Position numbers and translations under genes: made by a program. The notes beneath the pieces are model-generated. The model had not been told where the DNA came from and searched no databases. It saw only the letters and a list, made by a program, of their open reading frames with translations. Positions 11,126 through 22,500 of a stretch of 64,000 nt of DNA are shown here, one piece after another. The DNA is from Blattamonas nauphoetae (Eukaryota > Preaxostyla > Oxymonadida). Position 1 is the first letter of the stretch. Each line of letters begins with the position of its first letter. Location of the stretch: positions 43,290 through 107,289 of the forward strand of contig JARBJD010000263.1 in the NCBI GenBank assembly GCA_033064195.1. The letters are read 5' to 3'.

Positions 11126-13341
11126 ATGTCATTTTCTGACGAAATTCAGAATGGACAGGCATTCACTTTGTTTGTATCTCAGACAGACTTTGACGTGTCG
11201 ACTGCCCCTCCACTGCAGCCTTTATTTCGAAAGAAACAGACAAAAAACTTTCTCAACTGGCTTTTTCGAAATATAAAACCACAAAATATCGTCTCCTTAA
11301 AAGATTCAAATCAAATTAAGACTTCATTAGAGAAGAAAACTTCACTCTCAAACGAACAGAGACAATCCAAGGATAAGAGAATCTCTGAAGAAATACAAAC
11401 ACGAAATCCTTTGAACAGACTCACTCCATCTTTCCCAATCCTTCTTCCGCAGCAGTATTCGATTCTATCTGGAATCAGGCCTGATCAACTTCAGCCAAGA
11501 AAAGGCTTTTCATCTCAAGAGATTTCGATTCTTAAATCACATGCACATGAGCTGCGGCGCCAATTGGATGAAGCCTCTCTCAATCTCAGAAATTTTTCGG
11601 AGAAGAAAGCATCTTTGGAGAAATTCTTGCTCCAGAGCATTACTGACGTTGAAGCTGTCCTTCATGAAACATTTATCATTTCACAGCATCTAGAAAAGGA
11701 TACACATTCACTGACAACTGTTTTGAATGATTTATCAAGTCTCTATTTGAACAATTCCAGTTCTTCTCAAACAATCAATCGTGACCTCTCCACTACAACG
11801 AAAATCACTTCAAAACACATTTCATCTCTTAATTCTATCAGCTTTATCATGCCTGCTCATGTTTCAGCCCTGAAAATTGCCAATGAAGAACTCAAACAAG
11901 CCCATCAAAAAGTTGCTCGACTCATCAAACTGGATATGGAGGGAAACTCTGAAGGTTCGACCATTGAGGAGACAAAAGCTTACGCTCACTGCACATCTGA
12001 AGCAGAGAGACTACGAAAATCACATGCTATTTCGTGCTACAAGCATTTCATGGCCATGATCGAACACAAAAGATGGTCTGTCCTCAAAGAAGGAATAGAT
12101 CGATGGCAACATGAATATTTCGCCCTTGGACCGGCTCATCAGCACAATGGATCCCTCTTTTCGATGGATCTCCTCTCATTTCTGATCAAAAATCCGTTTT
12201 TCATTCCCACAAGCCATTCCCCTGTCTTCTCATCGATGATCGAGTCGCGGCAAACTCTCCAATCCCTCATCCCGCTTCTGTCGTCTCTCGCAATCAACTC
12301 TGCGACGATAAAGTCCACTCAACTCGCGTTAATTGATCGAGCAGAGAAACAGCAACAGCATCAATCGAGACAGATTCTTCGACAGAATCTGATTCAATCC
12401 CTCATCCATCAAAATGGAATTCTCGCCACTTCACTCGCTTCAATCAACACAGAAATCACAACCGTTGATCGGACTTCACAGACCATCACATCACTTGGTG
12501 AGACGGTATTCATTTCTTTCTTCATTTTGTTTCAGTTGAACAACTTGGACCACTTCCTCTCAAACACAAAAGTCGGATTACCATCACACGTCACACCCAC
12601 TCAACTTTCTCTCTCAACAGCCCTCAGGAGACTCCAAGAACAATCTCTCCACACCCAAAATGAAACCCTACACACCTCTCTTTCCTCTCTCCATCAATTC
12701 ATTCACTCCAACTTCCCGAACGTGTCATCGACTCGCCTCTCAACCACAACTCACCGTCCCTCACTCCACCGCACCACACCGCTCGTCAGAACTCTGGTCC
12801 AAGTAACAAGATCATCCGATTATACATCTCTCTTCAATGTATGCTCGTTCACATTTTCATCCCTTTCCAGCGAACCAACGCGGAGAACCATACACATCTT
12901 CAGCAGATGTTTGAAATCTGGCCTGTTCGGCTGTCATTCATCCAAACTCTGGTTCAGAACTACTCAGCTCTCACATCTGAGCTCATCCGTTCATCCCCAA
13001 CCATGCCATCCTTCCCTGCTTATATTGCTGATCTCATTGCGAACATCGACACAACAGCGACCACCTCACTGTTCATCCCTCCATCTCTCTCGGCCGCCCT
13101 TCGGCGATTGGACATTGCTCAAACATTCCTCTCTCAGCTCAGAGCAAAGGCCCAAAATCTCTCCCACTCCTTGGCCTCCTTCAACTCAGCACGTTCTTTG
13201 AGTGCCATTAGTTTGTCTTCACTGCAGAAAACAGAACGGACCCTGTTTGTCTACTTCTATCTCCAGCCGCAACTCTTAAGGGACGTAGTCAACGAATTGG
13301 AAAAGAGGATAAATGCTCGGAGATCGACAATGTTCTCATAA
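11126..13341 (+). CDS. HAUS3-like augmin complex subunit
   Basis: Three exons (11126-12505, 12536-12838, 12871-13341; introns 30 and 32 nt) encode 717 residues. The N-terminus carries FLNWLFRNIKPQNIVS, which matches the FLxWFCxNIxxxNxLS block of augmin subunit 3. The rest is a long chain of predicted helices and coiled coils, as in the human protein of about 600 residues. Augmin (HAUS) recruits gamma-tubulin to existing microtubules so that new ones branch off within the spindle. The 30-nt intron is in frame and has no stop, so its removal is inferred from its donor and acceptor (GTATTC...TTTCAG). The call rests mainly on the N-terminal block and the architecture; another coiled-coil protein is possible. 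Confidence 0.6.
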
Positions 13342-13441
13342 TTTCTCTTGTTTCCGTCTTCATTTGAGTTTTCCCCATTCTCTTTTTTTTCCACATCTCT
13401 TTCGTTAGCGATTTAACTTCTTATTGAGCAACGTTTAGACG

Positions 13442-16289
13442 ATGGATTTGTCTCGAAAATATCTGAACACGATCTTTGAGAAGAAAAATGACCTTGAGAA
13501 TGAGAAAGACAGAATCTACGCTCCGATGAATTCTCTCTGGTCATTCGTCTTGCCGAACCATAAATATTCTCAGGCACAACCTGAATTCTTCCAAGAGCTC
13601 TGCATTTCGAATTCCTTAGATGATAACCTTGTGTATGCCGACAAAAATATTCAAATCACATCTGTCTCTTAGTTCTCAACAAGAACAAGCAGTTGCGTGG
13701 GCAAACTCCCTTCAAACTTATGTTGGTCTCATTTCAAACGCATTTCAAGCAGATCCAGCGACATTCTCGACCCTCTTCACCGAAGCTCAACGTCAAAATA
13801 CAGATCCTCTCTTTACGATTCCCCCTTTTCTTCATGACCTTACATCTCACTTTATTCAAATACCGTCGCTTCATTCTATGTGGTTGCCTGTATTTGGATA
13901 TCCTTCATCACAAGTTACTCTTCCACTTCGACTCCCATCAACCATCACCAACCCGAGCTCACTCCCAACTTATTCTGGTCTATTATCCGATTTTGAAGCA
14001 CAACTTCCCTTTTTACCAACGGAATTTTCAGGAAGTTTGCTCAATGCAGGTCAACCCGTCGCTTCATTAGACTTTGCACGAATCGACGAATTATCCGACC
14101 CTACTGATCCACACTACCTTGCTGTCGGAACTAGGTCGTGTACACATCATGCTCTGTTCAGTTGGAACACCCCTACAACAGAAGGTCCCACACATATGAC
14201 GATCCCATGTCAACAAAATTCTGGTGTCATTGAGCTATGGGATTGCGGAAGCCTTTCCAGTAACTCCACATTCGGAGATCTTGTGATCGATCCCCCGGAC
14301 GACAGCATTGACAAATATGAATTTCTTCCGTTTGAAGAGAATTCATTTCCCACCCCATCAAGAACGGAGAGATTCCCACTCCAGGGTCCTTCCTTCTCGA
14401 CTCTCCCATATTATTCTCTGGGGATCATGCACCAATTCGGCTGTTGCTTCCAATTAAAGTGGAACCCGCAGGTATGTGCTGATGGATTCCACGCATGGTT
14501 GAATTGGAAAAACAAAGAGCAGACGCAACCAACAAATCTCTTCCTTCCTCGATTGGGCATACTCGCCTGTTCATGTGTTGGTGGAATCTTCGTTTGTGGA
14601 GTTCCACATCCTCGTGCACTTACCCTTACTCATGATTCTGCCACTGTTACATCCGCAACCGCTCTCTCACTCAACGCATTGCCCCACATCATCCTCTCTC
14701 TCCCGTTCGAAGTGATGGGCATCGACATCGACTGGTCGCCCAGTACTTCCACTGTCCATCTGCTCGCTGTTGCTTGCAGCGACGGCATCCTTCGCCTGTT
14801 CAACACCGACTCCCCCGCCGGATCAGTCGTCTCTCCGTACATGTCCCTCCCCCTCTCCAAATATCCGCTTCGACACGTCCAATTTTGTCCGAGCAAACCT
14901 CGCTTTCTCATCACTGCTGGAAGCGAGTCTGTTCTTCATCTTGTTGATATGAACAATCCAGTGGCATGTGTTGCTCCTCAACAGCGCACAGCCAAAATTC
15001 GAGTGGGAGACGACACCGAAGGAAAGAACGTCCAGGCTCCTCTCACCCATCCCATCATCTCTCTCAGCAAAATCGCCCTCGGTGTCCGGAATTGGCTCAC
15101 AAGTGTGCACTGGATGACAAATGGGAAAATCGTGATGGGTTTTGAAGACAACACAGTTCGAGTCATCACTGAACGAAGCGGATGGGAAAGTCTCCTCCAA
15201 AAAGATCTCAAATCTGATTCATCGTGCGTCATGATGAAGGACTTCGACACTCCGCTTCCTGAACAAACAATCTTCAAAACAACTCAGCCAGCACTTCTCA
15301 TCAGTCACATTCATGAATTCTTTGGATCGCCTGTTCTCACCATCTCCCATTCACCATTCTCATCGCTGATGATAGCTGGATCTTCGGATGGGCATTGCGT
15401 CGTATTTGGCCGACATCAAGAACGGAAAACGGGTGAACTCGCCGCTCTCGAAGTGACTGTTCATGACATCATGGATTCAACAGCTGAGCGAGAAGTTCTC
15501 CTCCAAAACGATCTCCTGAAACAGCTTCTCGACCAACACAAATTCGTCACTCCTTATGCTTTCTCTGTCTCTCAGAACGTCCCAGCTGTTCTTGTCTATC
15601 CTTCGCACTATCTCCTCACCACACTCATCACAATTCTCAAAGACAATTCATACTTCAATGTGATGCACTCTCCGCTGATCAGCCACACACAAAACACCGT
15701 CATCATCCGAACCCTTACCGCCACAAGAACAGAACCTACTCCTGCAATGCCAATCCTTTCGTCACTAACGGCGAAAATGACTTCTAAAAAGACGTCGACA
15801 AAACCCAAACCAGTTGCACCACCAACACCAGAGGGGTCTCCTTCACCTTCCGATAAAGCAGCACTCCCTCTGGATCCGTCATCGCAAATCCGAGACGACA
15901 CGACTCCCACTGAAACTGTGACTTCACCAAAGCCCAGGAGAACAATCATACCCGATTCTGATGATAGCGAAGAAGACATTCCACCAACTTTTTCAACGAC
16001 ATTTGACGAAGGTGAAAAACGAGAAAAAATTGACAAACTACTTCAACAGCAAACTCAGCCCCAACATCAGGCGGAATTAGTACCTCACTTGTCGTATATT
16101 CATCGTGTTATCACTCGCAAACTTACCAGCCTCCCACCTCGACACTTTGCCATCAACTCTGTAATCTGGAACAAATCAGGGACCAAAGCTGGCAATTGGT
16201 GTGCAATCGGGTTTGAATCTGGTATAATCCGGTTGGTCCGGATTCAAGATGTGACTGATGACTTCATCCAGCAGCCAACTGCCACATGA
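13442..16289 (+). CDS. TFIIIC subunit with WD40 propeller (GTF3C2/TFIIIC110-like)
   Basis: Two exons (13442-13632, 13673-16289; 40-nt intron) encode 935 residues. The order of motifs follows human GTF3C2: HYLAVGTRS, then SGVIELWDCG, then RLGILACSCVGGIFVCGVP, then DWSPST...LLAVACSDGILRLFN, then HVQFCP...LITAGSESVL. Near the end, INSVIWNKSG...IGFESGIIRLVRI resembles the last propeller strand of that family. Between the propeller and the last strand lies an acidic, Ser/Pro-rich loop (about 740-830). TFIIIC binds the internal promoters of tRNA genes and recruits TFIIIB and RNA polymerase III in the nucleus. The short first exon is supported by phase and by continuity of sequence. Confidence 0.6.
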
Positions 16290-16477
16290 AAGTTCATTCG
16301 GAACCAAATACAAACTTGTGTTTCATCTTCTTTTCAATTGAAACTTAACACTTCATTCTTTGTTTATCGTGAAATTATCCCACTAAAATCAGTTCCTACG
16401 ATCGTTCGTTTTGAGCATTGATAAATCTTGGCCTTTTCTCTCTTCGGACTTCCCCACATTCTTTTTTGTATCTCACC

Positions 16478-19408
16478 ATGGTCCTCCAATCTGAGGACAA
16501 ATCGACAATTAATCTTGCTTACGAACTTATTTTGGATGGTCTTAACGAAAGTGCCTTCATAATTGTCTTTTCCTTTCATTTTTTACACAATTACCACAAT
16601 CTTTCTGTTCTTATATCTGTAGCTTCGGGAAAAGCTTGCACAACCAATAAATCTTCTTCTCATTGGGAAAATCCAACTATTATACTTGACTGGTCTCTCT
16701 CTTTTCAATCAGAGGCGATTCCAACAGTCACTAGCATGCATTTTCTTTTTGAATTCCTGTTTTGGCTGTATTTGAATCTTCAGCTTTACTTTGAGGAATG
16801 TCTAACTCATGTTGATCAATTTCTACTGGATTCTCCGAATAAAAACGTACAAACACATTGTCAAATTCAAATATTCGAACAAGTCGCCAATCACGCTCAA
16901 CCTGTTACTGTAGAAGATCTGTGCTATATCACTGCGAAAACACATTTAAATCTCAAGAATTATCGTCGATCACTCAAAATATTGACTCATGGAGAGACAC
17001 GTGGAGCACACACCGCTCGTTTTTTTGTCTTGTTAGGGAACGTGTACATGTCTCTTAACGAAGTTCCAAATGCCATAAAAGCTCTTCAAACTTCATTGAA
17101 AATCAATCCACATGCAATAGAAGCCCAAAAAACGCTTGAAAAGATCAGAGAACAATGTCAAATTTCTTCACCTCTCACACTGGAAACTTCAGCTTCTCCC
17201 GATGTTACTCCATCGATTTATCATCAGTGTCGACGTTACTGGTCCAATGGGGAAATAGAAAAGTCTATTTCACTTCTAGAACCGAATTTGCTCGCAGAGA
17301 TACGATCAACATCGCAATTCCTCACACTGGGAGGCAATAATACCTTCGAAACAAGCTCATCATTTCCTCAGCATTCTGAAACATCTTCCCCTCTTCTTTC
17401 CGATTTTGATCACGAACTTCTTTTACTCACTCTGATTGCTCTTGAAGTCAGGCAGCTCAAACCTCTTGAGAAAGTTCTTTCCATTCTCCCCAAATCCCAT
17501 TACTTCTCTTTTTTACCTCCAAACTCTCTCCAATTCACAAATTACGATCCAACAAACTTTGATGAATTGTTTACCGCCTTTTTCACCTCCACAACAGACA
17601 CTCTCGCCCACACCCAATCAGACCTCTTCATTGTCAGCTCTTTTCTTATGGGTGCCCATTTTCCGCCCGTCATCCAACTTGCGATTTGTGCCTTCCTCTT
17701 AATTCCTCTTCTCCGATTGTCTCCTCCCAATGTTTTCTCGAAGGAACACTCCTACTCTCCGAACATGTTCTACATCACGCCACTTCCCTACCAAACATCG
17801 ACACTCCCAAGCCAATTCAAATTCATCCTGAAAGTGATTCAAATGCAGGCTTTGCTCTCATTCCAGCAAATCACAACAACACTTCAAACATCCCAAACTG
17901 TCCTCGACCCAATCTTCTCCAAATCGGATCGAATTCATCTCAATCAAATGATCCCCTTCACTCTTCCGCTCATCCTCTACCACATCACTTCTCTCACTTC
18001 ACTCTCCACTAACGTCCCATTTGAGGCCAGTGCTCCACTCCTCTCATCCTTTCTCCACACTGCTCGTGATGTCTATCCTTGCCTCAACACTTACAGATAT
18101 GTCGTGGAACACCATTCGCGCCTCAGAGAATCTGAAATTGCTTTGACTTTTGCACAAAAAGCAATGACTGATTTTCCACTAGATCCTTCATCCATGGTTC
18201 TATTCGGAATTGCACTTCTCGAGCAAGAAGAAGGACCTCGAGAAGCGAAGAAACTCTTCAAGCACATCATTGATGCAGAACTCCAACAATCAGATCCAAT
18301 GTCGTCTCTCCCGTTTGATCAGGCCTTACTCCCTCGTTCTCCTCAATCCAGCACTAATCTGGCCTTCTGCACTGCCCTCCTCGAATATTCCTCTCTTCTT
18401 CTCGAAGACAAACAGTATAAAGAAGTTGTCGCCCTCCTTGCTCCACCGACTCAGTCGGGGATGAGGAAATCGGACACTCCAAGCACATCAACACGAGCCA
18501 CAAAGCATTCACGCCGAACGGATCAAATGTCATTTGGATCATTTATGACGCCTGCTCAGCAACAACCACCTCAATTTCCTCTCGCTTCACCATATCCAAC
18601 TGTTAACACCTTCCGATCGAACGTCACCACGTCTTTCTCCTCCAGAATTATACCACCAACACCACACACCATTTCAAGTTTTAATTATCCCTCACTTCAT
18701 GGAAGCAACAAACGAAATTCTGCCACAATCAATCCATCACACATTCTTCACCTACGTTTCAAACTCCCACCCATTGTTGAATTCCGTCTCCTCGTCATTC
18801 TGGGCGACTCGTTCTTCTTCCTCAACCAGCTCCACAATGCTGCGTGTTGCTATCAAACGTCTCGCCAGCTGAACATCGATGATCAGGAAACTGAACAGAA
18901 ACTTGAAGTCATAAACCTGATGAAAGAAGGTCTTGACATGCAGTCTGCTCTCAATCGGGTGAATGGTGACGATGAAAGTGATGATTACCAATCAAATGAA
19001 CCTGACAGGCCTCATGAGGATGATCAGGTCACTCTTCAATCCGACCCCGCCCACTGGACGATAAATTCTGGGACACGAATGGCTCCTGAAATGGACCATG
19101 CTGGAGGCGGTATTTCGGCACTTGAATCGCCATCCGAAACACACTTCGCATCGATGGGAGGGTTTAACGATGCTGGTCGAGGAACATATCACCAGATGAA
19201 CATCCTTGGGACTCCAATGTCATCTCCTCAGGGGTCTTTTGTTAATGTTGATCGAGATCATCGATTCGGGGCATCCGCCATGGTCGTCCAGGACCAAACG
19301 ATTGGCTACATCGATCGTGAAGACGATCAGGACCTGAGCACTGGTGAGAAGCGGATGAGATTGGAGGATGCTGATTTTAGTGATGAAGACATGGAAGTTG
19401 ATGACTGA
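16478..19408 (+). CDS. APC7-like TPR subunit of the anaphase-promoting complex
   Basis: Three exons (16478-16564, 16623-16733, 16784-19408) encode 940 residues. The first intron is 58 nt, GT-AG. The second (50 nt) begins with GCATGC and ends CTTCAG, a GC-AG intron. Only this join gives LTGLSLFNQRRFQQSLLYFEECL, a good tetratricopeptide repeat. More TPRs follow (LCYITAKTHLNLKNYRRSL, then ARFFVLLGNVYMSLNEVP). The C-terminal half has further TPR-like helices, an inserted Ser/Thr/Pro region, and an acidic tail ending DFSDEDMEVDD. The N-terminal repeat layout and acidic tail match APC7, a scaffold TPR subunit of the ubiquitin ligase that triggers anaphase. APC3, APC6 or APC8 are less likely but not excluded. 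Confidence 0.6.
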   Translation: MVLQSEDKSTINLAYELILDGLNESAFIIVFSFHFLHNYHNLSVLISVASGKACTTNKSSSHWENPTIILDWSLSFQSEAIPTVTSMHFLFEFLFWLYLNLQLYFEECLTHVDQFLLDSPNKNVQTHCQIQIFEQVANHAQPVTVEDLCYITAKTHLNLKNYRRSLKILTHGETRGAHTARFFVLLGNVYMSLNEVPNAIKALQTSLKINPHAIEAQKTLEKIREQCQISSPLTLETSASPDVTPSIYHQCRRYWSNGEIEKSISLLEPNLLAEIRSTSQFLTLGGNNTFETSSSFPQHSETSSPLLSDFDHELLLLTLIALEVRQLKPLEKVLSILPKSHYFSFLPPNSLQFTNYDPTNFDELFTAFFTSTTDTLAHTQSDLFIVSSFLMGAHFPPVIQLAICAFLLIPLLRLSPPNVFSKEHSYSPNMFYITPLPYQTSTLPSQFKFILKVIQMQALLSFQQITTTLQTSQTVLDPIFSKSDRIHLNQMIPFTLPLILYHITSLTSLSTNVPFEASAPLLSSFLHTARDVYPCLNTYRYVVEHHSRLRESEIALTFAQKAMTDFPLDPSSMVLFGIALLEQEEGPREAKKLFKHIIDAELQQSDPMSSLPFDQALLPRSPQSSTNLAFCTALLEYSSLLLEDKQYKEVVALLAPPTQSGMRKSDTPSTSTRATKHSRRTDQMSFGSFMTPAQQQPPQFPLASPYPTVNTFRSNVTTSFSSRIIPPTPHTISSFNYPSLHGSNKRNSATINPSHILHLRFKLPPIVEFRLLVILGDSFFFLNQLHNAACCYQTSRQLNIDDQETEQKLEVINLMKEGLDMQSALNRVNGDDESDDYQSNEPDRPHEDDQVTLQSDPAHWTINSGTRMAPEMDHAGGGISALESPSETHFASMGGFNDAGRGTYHQMNILGTPMSSPQGSFVNVDRDHRFGASAMVVQDQTIGYIDREDDQDLSTGEKRMRLEDADFSDEDMEVDD

Positions 19409-19564
19409 GCCAACATTGCTGTCGCATTGTCTTGTTTTTATCTTCTTGATTTCTGGAAAACAGTTTTATTATTTTGAAAGAATGCTTTGTTTTAATCAAA
19501 CTCAACTGAAGAGAAACAAGTCGCAAAACAGGAATTCCTGGTAAAGATGGATGTCCAAAAGTGA

Positions 19565-22500
19565 TTATTCAGCTTCAGACAAATAAAGAAGTCTCTCCAG
19601 CTCGGCAAACAACCAAGCTGCTAGTAACCTCTTCTCTCGGCGACACCTGAGATGTTTAGTTGATGGGACGTACTTCATCGTCCCCCCAAGACATCCCTCA
19701 ACTTGATAGTCGTCCTCTGACAGTCCTCCAATCTCATCATCAACGTTTGACGTTTGGTCGTCTTCTGGTTTGGATAAAGCTGGACCCATTTCTTTAGTTT
19801 GATATCCGTGTTCTAAACACCAGTTGCATGATTCTGTGCACGGTGGAGTGGAGAAATCGTCATTTGCACAGAGGACCTTTTCAGCAAAATGCTGTTCTTT
19901 TCCCTTCCCGCTGTTAGACTGTTGAGGAATGAGGAGTTCAAGGCCGAATCCAAACTTGGAGTTTAGGTTTGATTCAACACTTCCACTCCCCGCACTTGTT
20001 GGACGAGAGTTTGGGCTTCCGGGTTGGGAGGCAGAGACTTGTGATCTCGACCCGGATAGAACTGTGGAGCGATCGTCATTCGACATGTCATCTTCAAGAT
20101 CCGAATCAAACCTCTCCTGGTCCCAGTCTGCTGATCCTGGATCAGGCGCAGGCGGTGCCTCCAGATTCTGATTCACTGCAAGTGTTCGTCGTCCTTTTGT
20201 GTTCAAGATCATCTCCGTCGCTGCAGGTGCAAAAATACCACCCATCCCCCGATTCATTGTCTCGTTCAGTGTGTGTTCAGCTGAATTCTCGCGAGTGATT
20301 CTCTGATTCGTCGAGAACGATGCTCGTTTTTGTGAATGTGGAGTAGTGATTGTTCCGAGTCCGAAGAGAGTGCCAGTTAGTTTTGGAGATCCAGATTGGA
20401 GCCGAAACGATCGATTCCTCATTCCCAGTTTGGAGAGGAAGGGGGGAGAAGCATGAGAATTAGGGCTAAGAATTCTCCCACTTTCTGAGCATGATGAGTC
20501 ATGTTGAAGTGTATCACTTTCAGAATTGAATTTATCGTTTTCCGTGGCGTGCTCAGGTGAACTGAGATTCCTGTGTTCGAGTTTATCATCGCTTTGATTG
20601 GATAAGGTGCTCAGTGAAGATTTCTGAGTCGGCCCCTGAAGGAGACGATGTTCATGAAGAAGAGGAATTCCATCTGAGGTTGATCGATGATGAGTTTTCC
20701 AATTGTCGCGCCAGCTGGGTGATTGATGGTCATCTTTCGGTTGATCTTCAATGAACACGCGCTTCGGTCCAGGTGATTCCGAGCGAGATCGCTGCGACCC
20801 TTGATTTGAGCCTGCGTTGGATGCTCGACTTGTCTTTGGTAGTTCATCTCCATCGTTGTAAACTTCAAAAGGTGAATCGGCGTCAGGTGTTTCAAGTTCG
20901 ATTAGACCCATCTCTTCGGACAGAGGACTCGATTGAACAGATGGCGATGTTCGAGGGATGAGGACGAGATTCTGCTGAATTGGTGAAAACAATTGTGACT
21001 GATTTGCTGGTGACAATCGGAGAGAGGATTGTGGAGTGTTCGTATCCATCGGGAACTGTTGGTCTTTCACTTCGGTTGGAGTGGGCTGCAAACTGTTTGC
21101 AGGTCTTCCGACTGATCGATCGCTCCGAATAGGTCGAAACGGCCTTCGAGGTGTTGAAGTGGATTTATGTTTGAGTGGCGGCATGGCAGGGACAGGCGGC
21201 GATCTGAAATGTGAGATATCTTTCACATTTGGGTTGGTCCGTGGAAGGTCATCGAAGCGAATATTGCACGGAGCATGACAGCTCATCCAGTTGAAATGTG
21301 ATTTTGAACCGATCTTCCGATGATCTGGTGTGCTCCTTGTGTACGGAAGAAGCGTTGGCTCTCCATGAATCACTTTCATAAAGGTCCATGTCGTCAGAAT
21401 TGTCTGTTTGACGTTGCTTTCCCAATTGATATCCTCATAGATACATTCCTCGTCAACTCCATAACATTTGACATCCTCTTCTTTTTCCTTCTTTAATCCA
21501 ACAGCTCCTGAAAGAAAAGTGGCCCGAACCCACGGCAACATCATTGGCTTGTGGTCATCTCCACACTGCATGAGTTTCCGTTCCGATTGGTAGTGAAGCT
21601 TCAGTCTCTTGTTTGCGTACGGCCCCCACTCATTCGGATCAGGGAATCCTGCCACGACCATCATCAAGCGACAAAATGCGGACAAAACAACAAACAATCT
21701 GATGGACTGGGCTTGGCACAATATCATCTGAGGAGGCATGTTGAACTTTTGGCAGCACGTTTTGATTAGAAACCGGATGTCGTATGCAGTTTGGATCGCT
21801 CCAAAATAGTTCACTTTGTGGAACGACGGGCAAATCCGTTGGGATCGCATGAACTGCGCTTGTTTACAATTCGATTTCTGGAGGACTAAAAAGGGAAGAG
21901 ACGAAATTCCTGCTGTCACATCAGAAATGTTTGGATCTCGCACCTGTTTCACCCATGGGCCATAGGGACTCAGTCGATACATGTGGATATGCGGGGCACT
22001 GTGGAAGATGGATTCGCGCTGTTTCCAACTGAACTGTGCATCAGCAGTGTTTTTATGGACAGTTTTCTCAGTTCCGAGACCCCATCCCGCTATTATTTTG
22101 ATGAAACTTTGAACACACGAGCAGAGGGTGACTTCCGTGATGTAGATCGACCAGTGTGGAGGATGAGTTGGGATAACTTGAACATAATCATCGACGCGAG
22201 CATTTTGGTAGAAATTGAAGACTGGCAAGAAGAGGGTGTTGCAAATGTAATGGGTCGACGCTGATTGAGAGATGGGTAGCTTCCTTGGCTGGAAATATGG
22301 AGAATCGCGGAACGGATGACACAAATCGATGCCAAACGCCTCGTCCTGCTTCTCATCATCACACCGAACATTGGGATCATTGCTTTTCTTTGCCCGATTG
22401 CGATAATCCACGAGCATGTAAGTGCGGAAGTACGACCAGAACCCGACGTCGGCATGAATGATGTGAAGCAAAAGACTCAGCTTCAGGATTTCCTTCTCCA

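Noticed and set aside
11049-11276. 75-residue ORF upstream of the HAUS3-like start
   Set aside because: It overlaps the start of the real gene in another frame and has no recognisable features.
16693-16712. 20-nt GT-AG intron in the APC7-like gene
   Set aside because: It is shorter than any other supported intron here and breaks a good TPR; the GC-AG model explains the frame better.
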